Source: Planctomycetaceae bacterium
GTDB lineage: Bacteria > Planctomycetota > Planctomycetia > Pirellulales > Pirellulaceae
Length of the DNA: 41,376 nt
Direction of reading: 5' to 3'
Assembly (NCBI GenBank): GCA_024225195.1
Contig: JAAEMV010000064.1
Coordinates: forward strand, 1 to 41,376
Below the pieces are notes generated by a model that did not search any database, was not told the origin of the DNA, and saw only the letters and a list, made by a program, of their open reading frames with translations. The translations under genes were made by a program, and so were the position numbers. Shown in pieces: positions 32,614 to 41,376 of the stretch. The first letter of the stretch is position 1, and each line of letters begins with the position of its first letter.

Positions 32614-33753
32614 ATGAATCCTAGCCAACTGACAAAATTGCTGAAACAGGAAGCGGCTCGCGTCGGATTCAACATCACTGGTGCTTGTCCAGCCGTGACC
32701 CCCGCCGGATTTCATCAGTTCGTCGACTGGTTAGAACAGGGTTTCGCCGGTGAAATGACTTATTTGGAGGATCGAAAAGAGGCTTACCAACACCCCTCCC
32801 ATGTGCTGCCTGATGCGACGAGCATTCTCATGCTTGGCCTTAACTACCAAACGGCTTCCCCGACTCATTCACCGCCTGGAACGGGAAGAATTGCAAGATA
32901 CGCATGGAGCAACGTTGACTACCACGACCTTGTCCATAAGAAGTTGAAACAACTGAAGAAGTTTGTAAAAGAACTCGATCCATCAATTGGTGTACGAGGC
33001 GTTGTCGACACCGCTCCCTTGCTGGAACGCGAATTTGCCGAACTAGCGGGGATCGGTTGGCGCGCAAAGAACACTTTGCTGATTAACAAAACGGCGGGCA
33101 GCTGGTTTTTTCTAGCAGCACTCCTGCTGGATGTCCCCCTTCAGTACGACGAACCGATGAATACGAGTCATTGCGGAACCTGCACCGCCTGCATCGATGC
33201 CTGCCCAACCGACGCGTTTGTGGCACCTCACGTTCTCGATGCAACGAAGTGCATCAGCTACTTGACCATTGAACATCGAACCGCGCTTCCGAACTCCCTG
33301 CGATCCCAAATGCAAGATTGGATTTTGGGGTGTGACATTTGCCAAGAGGTTTGCCCCTGGAATCGCAAGGCACCGCTAAGCCACGAAGCCGACTTCGAGC
33401 CGATCGAAGGCCACAATCCAATCGAATTGCGTTCCCTCTTTAAAATTACTGATGAGCAATTTCGCGAGCGATTCAGAAAGACACCGCTGTGGCGTCCTAA
33501 AAGAAGAGGGATTTTACGCAACGCAGCCATTGCCCTGGGCAACAAACCTCACCACGAAAACCTCGCCGCACTCGCACTAGGCATTTCAGATTGCGAACCA
33601 TTGGTACGCGGCGCATCCGCCTGGGCGTTGGGGGCCCATCGTTACGACGAAGCCAAAGAGATACTCATAAAATCGCAGGAACAAGAACCGCTGATCGAAA
33701 TCCAACAAGAAATTGCCGAGGCAATTTCGCGTCTCAGTCTTGACCAACAGTAG
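32614..33753 (+). CDS. queG: Epoxyqueuosine reductase QueG
   Basis: Cobalamin- and Fe-S-dependent enzyme that reduces epoxyqueuosine to queuosine in tRNA, the last step of the pathway. The catalytic Asp region is V-V-D132-T-A-P-L-L-E-R-E. Two 4Fe-4S clusters are bound by C187-G-T-C190-T-A-C193-I-D-A-C197-P, C213 and C240-D-I-C243-Q-E-V-C247-P. A HEAT-like C-terminal region (L-V-R-G-A-S-A-W-A-L-G) is typical. At 379 residues the length is normal. It is alone and convergent with the REC-HD-GYP gene; queA is 11.5 kb upstream. Confidence 0.96.
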   Translation: MNPSQLTKLLKQEAARVGFNITGACPAVTPAGFHQFVDWLEQGFAGEMTYLEDRKEAYQHPSHVLPDATSILMLGLNYQTASPTHSPPGTGRIARYAWSNVDYHDLVHKKLKQLKKFVKELDPSIGVRGVVDTAPLLEREFAELAGIGWRAKNTLLINKTAGSWFFLAALLLDVPLQYDEPMNTSHCGTCTACIDACPTDAFVAPHVLDATKCISYLTIEHRTALPNSLRSQMQDWILGCDICQEVCPWNRKAPLSHEADFEPIEGHNPIELRSLFKITDEQFRERFRKTPLWRPKRRGILRNAAIALGNKPHHENLAALALGISDCEPLVRGASAWALGAHRYDEAKEILIKSQEQEPLIEIQQEIAEAISRLSLDQQ

Positions 33754-33866
33754 CTAGGACAACAACGTTACCGCCCCTTGGTTTGCCAATTCAATTTTAT
33801 CGCTGGACAAGAAAACATCGCGATCCCTACTCTTGCCCGCAACTGCCGAATTACTTCCAGATAAAA

Positions 33867-35180
33867 TTAAACCTGTTTTTGCTCACTTATTAAATTGTAA
33901 TTATGTTGATCGTGATGAGCTTTCCGTATTTCTTCGATGTCTTCGATTCGTTCAAAAAATGCATCTAAAACGATTGGATCGAAACGACTTCCCCGCTCCG
34001 ATAACATAATTTCAAGACATCGTTGAATTGGAAACTTTGGTTTGTACGGACGTTCGCTACAGAGAGCGTCGTAAACATCCGCAACACAACAAATCCTGCC
34101 CTCAATTGGAATGTCATCCCCCTTGAGCCCCTCGGGGTAACCAGTTCCATCCCATTTTTCATGGTGAGTTCGAGCAATTGTCGCTGCCAACTCAAGCATC
34201 GGCGAATCAACACCTTCCATGATGAATCCACCCATCGAGGTGTGCCTACGTACCCGCTCGATCTCAGCGTTTGCTAATGGTTCCATAATCTCCATGCCGA
34301 GGCCGCAGTGAGTTTTCATTACTTCGAACTCTTCGTTATCCAAACGGCCGGGATTCAGAAGCACTGAATCAGGGATACCAATCTTACCCACATCGTGCAG
34401 CTGAGCAGCCAAGTCAATTTCGCGACAGTACTCAGAACCAAATCCTAACTGCTGGGCAATAACTGCACTGTACTTGCCGACGCGAATAACATGTTCGCCC
34501 GTTTCATTATCGCGATACTCCGCCGCTCGGGCGAGGCAATGAATGATCTGCTCTCGAGACTTTTCAATCTGCCGTGTCCTCTCGCGAACCTGCCTCTCAA
34601 GCTCAACCGCGTAGTTCGTGAGGTGGTCATGGTGGCGTTTAACCATCAACGCATTTTGAACACGTAAAATTAGATCACTGGGATCAACTGGCTTGCTTAA
34701 AAAATCTGTTGCCCCAAGTTGCAAGGCATCTCGCTTGATCTGATTCTCAGAATTAGCACTTAAAATAATGAACGGAACGTGTTGGATATACTGCGTTTTC
34801 TGCCGGACTTTCAAGAGATCCAAGCCTGTAATGTAAGGCATCATTATGTCTAGCAAAACTACATCCGGTTGCTCTCGATCAATTGCCTCCAAAGCTTCCC
34901 GCGGATCAGTCAGCGTGACAAAATTTTCATACCCATCAGATGAGAGAAATCGTCGCACGACACGAATCACTAACTCTTCGTCATCGACGATCATGATCTT
35001 TGATTTGCGCAGCGCTGCTTCGTTCGGCTTCAAACTCTTGGGATCGAGAGAGGTTCGCAATGGCAACGCAGACTCCGGACCAGACTGAACCGGTTGAGAT
35101 TCTGAGGTAACTAAAGGCATTGATAGAGCCGCAGACTCGGCCGAGCATTCGGAAAATTGGTCCATGTCAATACGTTTCAA
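33867..35180 (-). CDS. Response regulator with HD-GYP phosphodiesterase output
   Basis: A 437-residue cytosolic protein. An unstructured N-terminus (1-58) is followed by a receiver domain (about 60-180) with Asp66-Asp67, phospho-acceptor Asp111 and Lys163. A coiled coil (about 185-215) leads to an HD-GYP domain. HD-GYP residues are intact: H262-D263-V-G-K, H291, H313, H339-H340-E-K-W-D344-G-T-G-Y-P349. It should hydrolyse cyclic di-GMP when phosphorylated. The extra helix-turn around M-K-T-H-C-G-L-G...R-R-H-T-S-M-G is common in this subgroup. The gene lies 288 bp after the GGDEF-HD-GYP gene in the same direction. No cognate histidine kinase is adjacent. Confidence 0.92.
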   Translation of the reverse strand: MKRIDMDQFSECSAESAALSMPLVTSESQPVQSGPESALPLRTSLDPKSLKPNEAALRKSKIMIVDDEELVIRVVRRFLSSDGYENFVTLTDPREALEAIDREQPDVVLLDIMMPYITGLDLLKVRQKTQYIQHVPFIILSANSENQIKRDALQLGATDFLSKPVDPSDLILRVQNALMVKRHHDHLTNYAVELERQVRERTRQIEKSREQIIHCLARAAEYRDNETGEHVIRVGKYSAVIAQQLGFGSEYCREIDLAAQLHDVGKIGIPDSVLLNPGRLDNEEFEVMKTHCGLGMEIMEPLANAEIERVRRHTSMGGFIMEGVDSPMLELAATIARTHHEKWDGTGYPEGLKGDDIPIEGRICCVADVYDALCSERPYKPKFPIQRCLEIMLSERGSRFDPIVLDAFFERIEDIEEIRKAHHDQHNYNLISEQKQV

Positions 35181-35468
35181 AAAGCGAGGATTCTAAAAGT
35201 TAACTAACAGTTCAACTGCGGGCTGGCCGACAATTGACGGTCGGACCAAAAAATATCTAGTTTTGACGCTCCGGAAGTTTTACCCACCGGTGAAAAAATG
35301 CAATTTGTATTCGTAAATATATTGAAACCAAGCAACATTACGTTTCAAGAAATCCTGTCATATTAATCGCAACGAGTCATTGATTTTTATTAAAGTGCTA
35401 ACCGATCGTTGCCTGCTGTAAGTTTTCCGCTGAGAGTTGAACCTAATCCATCAGATTCAACGATCGAA

Positions 35469-37913
35469 TTAAATCACTTCTCCCGTCGATTCAGCCACCG
35501 CATTGATTGGCCGCATCACGTGACCAGATTTCCAATTGCGACATTCGTCAATCACCTCATTGGCAAGCTTCAACACGCGTTCAATATCTTCGTCCTCCGA
35601 CTCAATTGCCACACTCAGTCGATTGGTTACTTCGCCAACTCCGCCACCATTGAACGTCTCGTCTTTAAGTAAACCAACCGTTCGTTTAATACCCTCGACA
35701 TCTTGCAACTCAATTGCCTCGAAGAGCTCTACAATATGTGACTCCATGGAGTCCGTGATTGGAGGTATGGCCTCGGTCGACTCCTGGGGAGTAATTGAAT
35801 GCCCTTCCTGAAGGTACGTCAGCAACTCTTTGACAACATCAACGTCAAATTGCGCTGGAGTGTTTTTTACAATTTCTTGCAGGGCGTCAAAATCAGAAAT
35901 TGGCGCTCGGTAGACGCGGTCATCAGTCATGGAATCGAAAGCGTCACACACGTTAATAATTCTACCCGCTAACGGAATGGTCCCGTTAGTGTCGCCATCT
36001 GGCTCACCGCGATTATGAAAACAATGATGATGGGACTCGATAATCGCCGCGATCTTATCGGAACCAAATGCACTTCGAACAATTTCCACGCCAATCTGAT
36101 CGTGCTTCTCCATGATCTTCCATTCGTTAGCCGTAAGCGGACCTGGCTTGTTCAGAATAGAATCGGGGACACCAATTTTTCCAATGTCGTGCAATAACGC
36201 CGCAATCTCCAGGCGGTAAAGATCGCGTTTCCCTAGCATTCGTTCGCCAACACCGACACATAAGTCAGCGACTCGAATCGAATGCTGAGCAGTTGTCGAA
36301 CAGCGAAACGAAAGGGCGGACAGCAATCCAGTCACGGCAGAGTAGGGAATTTCTTTGGTGAACTCTTCCCGAGTCAAACCAGCCTGCGAATCTTCCTGCA
36401 AGAACTCAACAGGTCGTTGATCGAATCTCACGATTTGATTTCGCCCGCTCTTCTTGGCGTCGTATAAACTTTCATCCGCTTGATCGAGCATGTGCTGAGG
36501 ATCCATCGCACCAAAATCTCGGGCCGAAACACCAATGCTTGCTGTGAACCGTACACCCTCGACCATCGCTTCTTGCAATCCCAAACGAATCTGTTCCGCG
36601 ATTGCCATGCATTTTTCAAATTTCACGCCGGTTAACAACACAACAAATTCTTCACCTCCGTACCGACAAACCAGACCATCCGCAGAAACAACTCTACGCA
36701 AAAGTTCACCCATGGTCCTCAAAACCTCATCACCGATGGAATGGCCGTGGTTATCGTTGATGTGTTTAAAATGATCGACATCGATCATCATGACCGAAAT
36801 GTCTCCCGTTTCATTGTCATTCCAGTCCTTTTCAAACCGGTTAAAAAACGCTCTCCGGTTAAGGCATTTAGTCAAGGGATCAAAGGAGGCAAGGAAATTG
36901 AGCTTTTCATTTTGCCGTTCTACTTCGTCTCGAGAGCTCCTCAACGAAAGAATCACGCGGGCGAGTTCTGCATTTTTATTCTCAATTGCAGTCACGTCGT
37001 CAAAACTCACCAACGCACCTCGAACCGAATTGCCCTTACCTTTGATTGGCGTCGCATTGACAACAAATTTTCGAATCGGAGAGCCTAATATCTTTAATTG
37101 GATAATTTCCCCACAAACTCGTTCTTTTGTCTTTTGGCAAATCACCCACGGGAAATTCGCACCTAGCGATTCATTTTCGGGCGCCCAATTAAGATCATCC
37201 AATTTTGTTCCCAAGATCTTGTCATCTTTGACATTAATTATTCTTGCGAACGCTTCATTAAGGTGGGCGATTTCTCCGCCCGGAGCAATCAACACCAGGC
37301 CTTCTGCAAGTGTGTCCAACGCCGACTTAACTCGGTCGGGCACCACGTTTGAGGGATTTAGATAGTTGAATGTTTTTCCTAGCACCGCCCAAGCCATCAG
37401 GGTGATGGTGCTGAACAGAAAGAGCACTATTCCGAACGGATAAATCGGAAACCCAAAGGCTCGTTTTACGTCCATTTTCCGAAACACAACTTCCAGATCG
37501 GCCCATTTTTTTCTGTTCAAAAAGACGGGAGCCGAAAACACTTGTAAATCTTCAAGGTCTGCACGCGAGGCATAGGTCTCGTGAAGTTTGTCGGTCGAGG
37601 CTAGATAGCCGCCATCCGTTCCTCGTTTTAACCCGATGGATACCAGATCCTTCTCCACTGCAACCGACCGTCGAAATAGAACCGATAGATCTCCCACCTG
37701 CTTCGACTCAGCCAACGTCGTTACATCAACAATCAGTAGCTTTACTAAACTGGTTCGCGATTTGATAATTTGGTTCTGGGGATTCGGAATCAATTCCAGC
37801 GTAATTGCCAGTAATACAAGCGCAGACACACCTAAGCCCAAGGTGAGAGCTAATCGAGCTGACGATTTGATTTTGAACATGGATTTGCCGGTTCGCAAAA
37901 CGCAAGGAAACAT
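35469..37913 (-). CDS. Membrane PAS-GGDEF-HD-GYP-like cyclic di-GMP protein
   Basis: An 814-residue sensor with TM1 about 20-42, a periplasmic region about 45-155 and TM2 about 156-178. A PAS domain follows (about 190-310), then a coiled coil, GGDEF (about 340-495) and an HD-GYP-related domain (about 530-700). The cyclase signature is G419-G-E-E-F and looks active; the RxxD inhibitory site is not at the usual spacing. In the HD domain H575-D576-I-G-K is kept, but the second signature HHExxDGxGYP reads H628-H-H-C-F-H-N-R-G-E-P, so phosphodiesterase activity is doubtful. The last 100 residues are helical and faintly like an Hpt domain without its histidine. It precedes the REC-HD-GYP gene. Confidence 0.9.
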   Translation of the reverse strand: MFPCVLRTGKSMFKIKSSARLALTLGLGVSALVLLAITLELIPNPQNQIIKSRTSLVKLLIVDVTTLAESKQVGDLSVLFRRSVAVEKDLVSIGLKRGTDGGYLASTDKLHETYASRADLEDLQVFSAPVFLNRKKWADLEVVFRKMDVKRAFGFPIYPFGIVLFLFSTITLMAWAVLGKTFNYLNPSNVVPDRVKSALDTLAEGLVLIAPGGEIAHLNEAFARIINVKDDKILGTKLDDLNWAPENESLGANFPWVICQKTKERVCGEIIQLKILGSPIRKFVVNATPIKGKGNSVRGALVSFDDVTAIENKNAELARVILSLRSSRDEVERQNEKLNFLASFDPLTKCLNRRAFFNRFEKDWNDNETGDISVMMIDVDHFKHINDNHGHSIGDEVLRTMGELLRRVVSADGLVCRYGGEEFVVLLTGVKFEKCMAIAEQIRLGLQEAMVEGVRFTASIGVSARDFGAMDPQHMLDQADESLYDAKKSGRNQIVRFDQRPVEFLQEDSQAGLTREEFTKEIPYSAVTGLLSALSFRCSTTAQHSIRVADLCVGVGERMLGKRDLYRLEIAALLHDIGKIGVPDSILNKPGPLTANEWKIMEKHDQIGVEIVRSAFGSDKIAAIIESHHHCFHNRGEPDGDTNGTIPLAGRIINVCDAFDSMTDDRVYRAPISDFDALQEIVKNTPAQFDVDVVKELLTYLQEGHSITPQESTEAIPPITDSMESHIVELFEAIELQDVEGIKRTVGLLKDETFNGGGVGEVTNRLSVAIESEDEDIERVLKLANEVIDECRNWKSGHVMRPINAVAESTGEVI

Positions 37914-38080
37914 TCACTGCCGTAGAAGGCCAATAAAATCTACCCGCCAATTGGGAATTGTGACGGAACCGAAAGGGTTTAATTATCGAATGAACTATTT
38001 TTGCAGCCAAAAAGGGTGACTGGCTAAACGAGGTCGGGATTACCGATTAATCACACGAATAGAAACACAACGAATATTCG

Positions 38081-38116
38081 GCCAATGAAAACCGCGCCGT
38101 CGCTGTTCTCATTGGC
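38081..38116 (-). terminator. Hairpin after the giant surface-protein gene
   Basis: A 12-bp stem, GCCAATGAAAAC (38081-38092) with GTTCTCATTGGC (38105-38116), one wobble, 12-nt loop, starting 18 nt past the stop at 38134. No U-tract follows on the minus strand, so termination may be Rho-dependent or the hairpin may protect the mRNA end. Confidence 0.5.
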
Positions 38117-38133
38117 AAGCGACAACCGTTTTC

Positions 38134-41100
38134 TCAGTTGAAAAAGCCATCGACTTCATCTTGCTTCTTCTCGCCATTTTTAGAGCTGTAACTCTCGAGG
38201 ACCGGGAGTGGGTCGATCATCTGCCAAGATGGCAATTGGGCAAGCGCGAGCGCCATCAAGGCACTTCCCCGTAATGTCCAAAACACGTAGCCCAGAGTAC
38301 CAAGAGTGGTCAGGGCACCAACCGTCATTTTTATGTCCTCAAGGCTGGTCTCGTACCGATCCGACTCTTTCAACTGATCGACGAGGTACTCCGTATTAAT
38401 CGAGATCCCTACGATACTATTCAATTCTAGATTTCGAATTTCAGATTCCTCTACCACCATTTCCGAAACTGGATTTTGAACCAGCATTCGCAGAACGTCA
38501 GCAGCGCGGTTCCGGTTCGAAATTAGGCTAACGTATTCTTCAATCGGCTCGGGAACGAATTTAGCAAAGTCCTCGCGATGGATCGCATCCTCTTCTTGCT
38601 GAAGTGACCGCCGCTCTTTTCTCGCCGCAATTGCATTGGCCGCACCAAAATATTCCTCATTATTTTCATCCGTTTCGTCGGACTGACGATCGATGGTTGT
38701 CAGTGGATTTACCGTCCCTGTTCCTGCAGCAGCATCCACTTGAATACTTACCGTGGTGGCAACACCATCCGCGGCTCCGTCACTTGGAACGTAAGTAAAC
38801 GTATCAACGCCAAAAAACCCAACATTGGGGACGTAGACAAACGAACCATTTGGATTCAATAAAACTGTTCCGTTGGCAGGTGGTTCAACCAAAAGTGCGA
38901 CAATTGAATTGCCTTCCACATCACGATCATTAGCAAGTACACTCTGAAATGAACTTAAGACACGACCCGTTGACACAGAATATTCATCGACGCTACCAAC
39001 GGGGGCATCATTCACTGGATTAACTTGAATTTCAACTCTTGCAATAGAACTTGATAAACTTCCATCATCCAACTGGTAGGTAAAAGCGTCCGCCAAGGTT
39101 TCCGAACCGTCATGAGTGTAGATAAAGCTCCCGTCCGAATTAACCTCTACCGTGCCGTTAATAGGCGGGTCCACCAAACGAACGCCAACCTCTGCATTGT
39201 CTGGGTCTGAGTCATTTCCAAGCAGCACTTCATCATTCGCTGATAAAACTGCTCCCTCGTTAATCGAGAAAAAATCGTCCTGGGCCACAGGTGCGTCGTT
39301 TACTGGCGTGACCGAGATAACAAAAACACCGCCAGTTGCCCCCCCTACCCCATCGTCAACGAAAAATTCGAAACTGTCCGAAAGTGACTCTGAACCGTCG
39401 TGAACATAACTGACTCGCCCAAGGTTGAGATCTTCTTGGGTAAACTGATTTGTAATGACGCCTGCGACTTCGAGAGTTCCATTCACTGGATCATTCACTA
39501 CAGAATAGACCAGACGATCATCCGACTGCTCTTCATCGATGGATCTTAGAAGCGATGCGTCTATTACCCCTACGCTACCTTCAGAAACCGTCAAAACAGA
39601 ATTTTCAATCAACACCTGTTCATCATTTACGTCATTGATTTCGATAACAACTTCCGCAGAATCAATTAACCCTTCCCCGTCCACTACATCAATCAACAAA
39701 TTGACCATCGATGTAGTTTCGTAATTCAGCAACGTATCATTCGCAACGCTCAACTCACCCGTCAGTTGGTTTACCTCCAACACTCCAATTCCGGTACCAC
39801 CCGTTACGTGGTAGCTCAATACATCACCGGCATCGCGATCAATCGCAGATACCACGCCGACAATAGTCCCATTAACAGAATTTTCGTCAATTGAAAAAGT
39901 CTGATTGGTAAATTCAGGTGCTTCGTTGATGTCGGTCAAAGAGACCAAAATAGTTTGCTCCACAGATAATCCGTGAGTATCGGTACTGCGAACAGCAAAT
40001 TCGTACTGGGATTTGGTTTCAAAATCGAGCACTGCGTTCTGGATTACCAATTCATCGCTATTACTCCCTCCAATTGAAAAATACGCAGCATCACCGCCTG
40101 GCACAACAGAATAGACAAATTGATCTCCGAGGTCCTGATCGATACTCGACAACACGCCTAGACTGAGTCCGGATGTAGTATCAGTGTTTTCCGCGATGGA
40201 CAGAGCGGCAGGAATAATTTCTGTTGGAGCATCGTTTAGGTTTTGCACGGATATCGAGAACGATTTATCAAAAAATGAACCCGCTTGATCGGACACTCTC
40301 AACACAACCTCGTAGCTCGACTGTCGTTCATAGTCAAGAATTCCGTCTTCCAATATCAATTGGTCTCCCAGAACGCCGCCAATTCGAAACAACCCTTGAT
40401 CTAAACCACCGATAACGGCGTAGAGCGGAACATCGTTGATATCAGGATCATTGTCAGATAATTGACCTACAATAAACGGCGCCCCCGTATTGGCTGGGTC
40501 TGTCTCGGTGTTCTCATCGACTAGCGAATTGCTGAGAACCAAATTCGTTGGAGCGTCATTGACGGGGATTACCTGTATCTCTTGATTAATGATGTTGGAA
40601 GATAGTTCGCCATCCTCAATCCGAAAGCTGATCACTCGGTCCGTTGGATTGGGTGATTCACTCGTATTTTGGTAGGTCACACTTCGCAGTGCCAATTGAT
40701 AATTTTCAATTGAATCAGTTCCCGTTAGCTGAAGAGTTCCGGTACTAGAATCCCAAACTCCGAAAATCGATGACTGCTCGGAGTTAGAATAGCCAAGCCG
40801 ATCCTCCCCAGCTTGAAAATTAGAGGTAATGGAGATCGTCGCAGAATTAATCAGAACATCATCGACATCTGAAAGGACAATCGAATCCGAAATAGCAACC
40901 AACCCATCATTTTCATGATAGACCAATGGTCCAGCACTATTACCTTCCATCACGGGAGCGTCATTTACCGGAACGACTCCAAGTTGCATGCACTTAATTT
41001 CAGGATCCACATTGGCTTCATCAATTGCCCAAGAGAAGACGTTTGCCGTCAGAATATCATTGGGAGTTGCAACGGTTCCTCCCCCGGTAAGATCCGAATA

Positions 41101-41376
41101 AAAAATCCCCGTATCACCGGTAAACAATATCTGCCCTTCGCCGTGTGATCTCAATACAATCGTCGGATTACCGGACTCTTGATCAACCGCCAAGACTTGA
41201 TCGCCCGGCAATAAACTAGCGGGATCAAAAGAAGCCGTTACGGCGTACGCAGGAAAAGTGTCAAACACCTGCCCAACAGATCCAAACGTGCCGTTCATGA
41301 TTGGATTGTTTGCATCGCTCACAACCCACGTCGTTCCCGCATCTAGCGTCGATAAACCAAAATATTCGTTAAGGTC
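38134..41376 (-). CDS. Giant cadherin-like repeat surface protein, C-terminal part (continues past the window)
   Basis: The frame is open to the right edge with no stop, so the true start lies outside; the GTG at 41322 is internal. About 1080 residues are visible. At least seven repeats of the cadherin/VCBS-tandem-95 kind are separated by P-V-N-D-A-P-type linkers and hold Ca2+-site patterns such as D-x-N-D-x-P and D-x-D. Then comes a charged region (R-K-E-R-R-S-L-Q-Q-E-E) and a C-terminal membrane segment, W-T-L-R-G-S-A-L-M-A, followed by L-P-S-W-Q-M-I-D-P-L-P-V-L (38197-38280). That closing motif recurs at the end of giant surface proteins in planctomycetes and some other bacteria. An adhesin or cell-envelope protein is likely. 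A hairpin follows the stop. Confidence 0.88.
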   Translation of the reverse strand, partial: DLNEYFGLSTLDAGTTWVVSDANNPIMNGTFGSVGQVFDTFPAYAVTASFDPASLLPGDQVLAVDQESGNPTIVLRSHGEGQILFTGDTGIFYSDLTGGGTVATPNDILTANVFSWAIDEANVDPEIKCMQLGVVPVNDAPVMEGNSAGPLVYHENDGLVAISDSIVLSDVDDVLINSATISITSNFQAGEDRLGYSNSEQSSIFGVWDSSTGTLQLTGTDSIENYQLALRSVTYQNTSESPNPTDRVISFRIEDGELSSNIINQEIQVIPVNDAPTNLVLSNSLVDENTETDPANTGAPFIVGQLSDNDPDINDVPLYAVIGGLDQGLFRIGGVLGDQLILEDGILDYERQSSYEVVLRVSDQAGSFFDKSFSISVQNLNDAPTEIIPAALSIAENTDTTSGLSLGVLSSIDQDLGDQFVYSVVPGGDAAYFSIGGSNSDELVIQNAVLDFETKSQYEFAVRSTDTHGLSVEQTILVSLTDINEAPEFTNQTFSIDENSVNGTIVGVVSAIDRDAGDVLSYHVTGGTGIGVLEVNQLTGELSVANDTLLNYETTSMVNLLIDVVDGEGLIDSAEVVIEINDVNDEQVLIENSVLTVSEGSVGVIDASLLRSIDEEQSDDRLVYSVVNDPVNGTLEVAGVITNQFTQEDLNLGRVSYVHDGSESLSDSFEFFVDDGVGGATGGVFVISVTPVNDAPVAQDDFFSINEGAVLSANDEVLLGNDSDPDNAEVGVRLVDPPINGTVEVNSDGSFIYTHDGSETLADAFTYQLDDGSLSSSIARVEIQVNPVNDAPVGSVDEYSVSTGRVLSSFQSVLANDRDVEGNSIVALLVEPPANGTVLLNPNGSFVYVPNVGFFGVDTFTYVPSDGAADGVATTVSIQVDAAAGTGTVNPLTTIDRQSDETDENNEEYFGAANAIAARKERRSLQQEEDAIHREDFAKFVPEPIEEYVSLISNRNRAADVLRMLVQNPVSEMVVEESEIRNLELNSIVGISINTEYLVDQLKESDRYETSLEDIKMTVGALTTLGTLGYVFWTLRGSALMALALAQLPSWQMIDPLPVLESYSSKNGEKKQDEVDGFFN

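Noticed and set aside
20025-33753. A queuosine gene cluster
   Set aside because: queA and queG are 11.5 kb apart with unrelated genes on both strands between them, so they are not an operon; no preQ1 riboswitch was recognised upstream of either.
41320-41322. GTG as the start of the giant surface protein
   Set aside because: The frame continues upstream without a stop to the window edge and the residues there read as normal protein, so the gene is cut by the window.
1-41376. CRISPR arrays, transposases, integrases, tRNA-linked attachment sites
   Set aside because: No regularly spaced repeats, transposase or integrase motifs or tRNA genes were seen on either strand.

Overview
The window is chromosomal DNA from a planctomycete, most likely of the Pirellulales (Rhodopirellula/Blastopirellula) type. 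Several things point there: a Tat-exported DUF1552 protein, a eukaryote-like PTPMT1-type phosphatase (a family reported from Rhodopirellula baltica), a PqqD/M50/HlyD fusion, an ExbB/ExbD operon carrying a TonB-like TM-toroid fusion and a giant TPR protein, and a cadherin-repeat surface protein with a C-terminal W-T-L-R-G...D-P-L-P-V-L anchor. Base composition is moderate and even. I see no rRNA, tRNA, CRISPR array, transposase or prophage, so this reads as ordinary chromosome with several unusual lineage-specific genes.

Layout, left to right. 1-3.0 kb (minus): recO, a BamD-like TPR lipoprotein and an LptE-like lipoprotein, an envelope-assembly cluster. 3.2-7.8 kb: MATE transporter, PTPMT1-like phosphatase, thioredoxin lipoprotein, small TPR protein and an iodotyrosine-deiodinase-like flavoprotein. 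7.8-14.4 kb (minus): one operon of a 1003-residue exported TPR protein, ExbB, ExbD, and a protein joining a TonB-like transmembrane helix to a terpene-cyclase-like alpha/alpha toroid. 14.4-14.7 kb: a hairpin-rich spacer. 14.7-18.4 kb (minus): greA, then a terminator, then an operon of a secreted protein made of two 89-residue repeats and a PqqD-M50-HlyD membrane fusion. 18.5-24.8 kb: GT2 glycosyltransferase, queA, a ketosynthase homologue that has lost all three catalytic residues, a double-GNAT protein and an SDR epimerase. 24.9-28.8 kb: DUF1552 protein, exported nickel superoxide dismutase, secreted esterase, methyltransferase-like protein. 29.1-33.8 kb: active KAS III, FabZ-like dehydratase, cyclophilin, a small secreted Pro/Tyr-rich protein and queG. 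33.9-37.9 kb (minus): REC-HD-GYP and GGDEF-HD-GYP signalling proteins. 38.1 kb to the right edge: the C-terminal part of a giant cadherin-like surface protein that runs off the window.

Themes. Much of the window concerns the cell envelope: lipoprotein/OMP/LPS assembly, a proton-motive-force-driven Ton/Tol-like machine, a membrane metalloprotease/adaptor, a possible cardiolipin-pathway phosphatase, fatty-acyl enzymes and a surface adhesin. Two queuosine enzymes (QueA, QueG) are present but not adjacent. Best candidates for something undescribed are the Ton-like toroid operon (7830-14350), the repeat protein plus PqqD-M50-HlyD pair (15454-18417) and the catalytically dead ketosynthase (21157-22410). 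All functional statements rest on reading motifs by eye; no database search was made.
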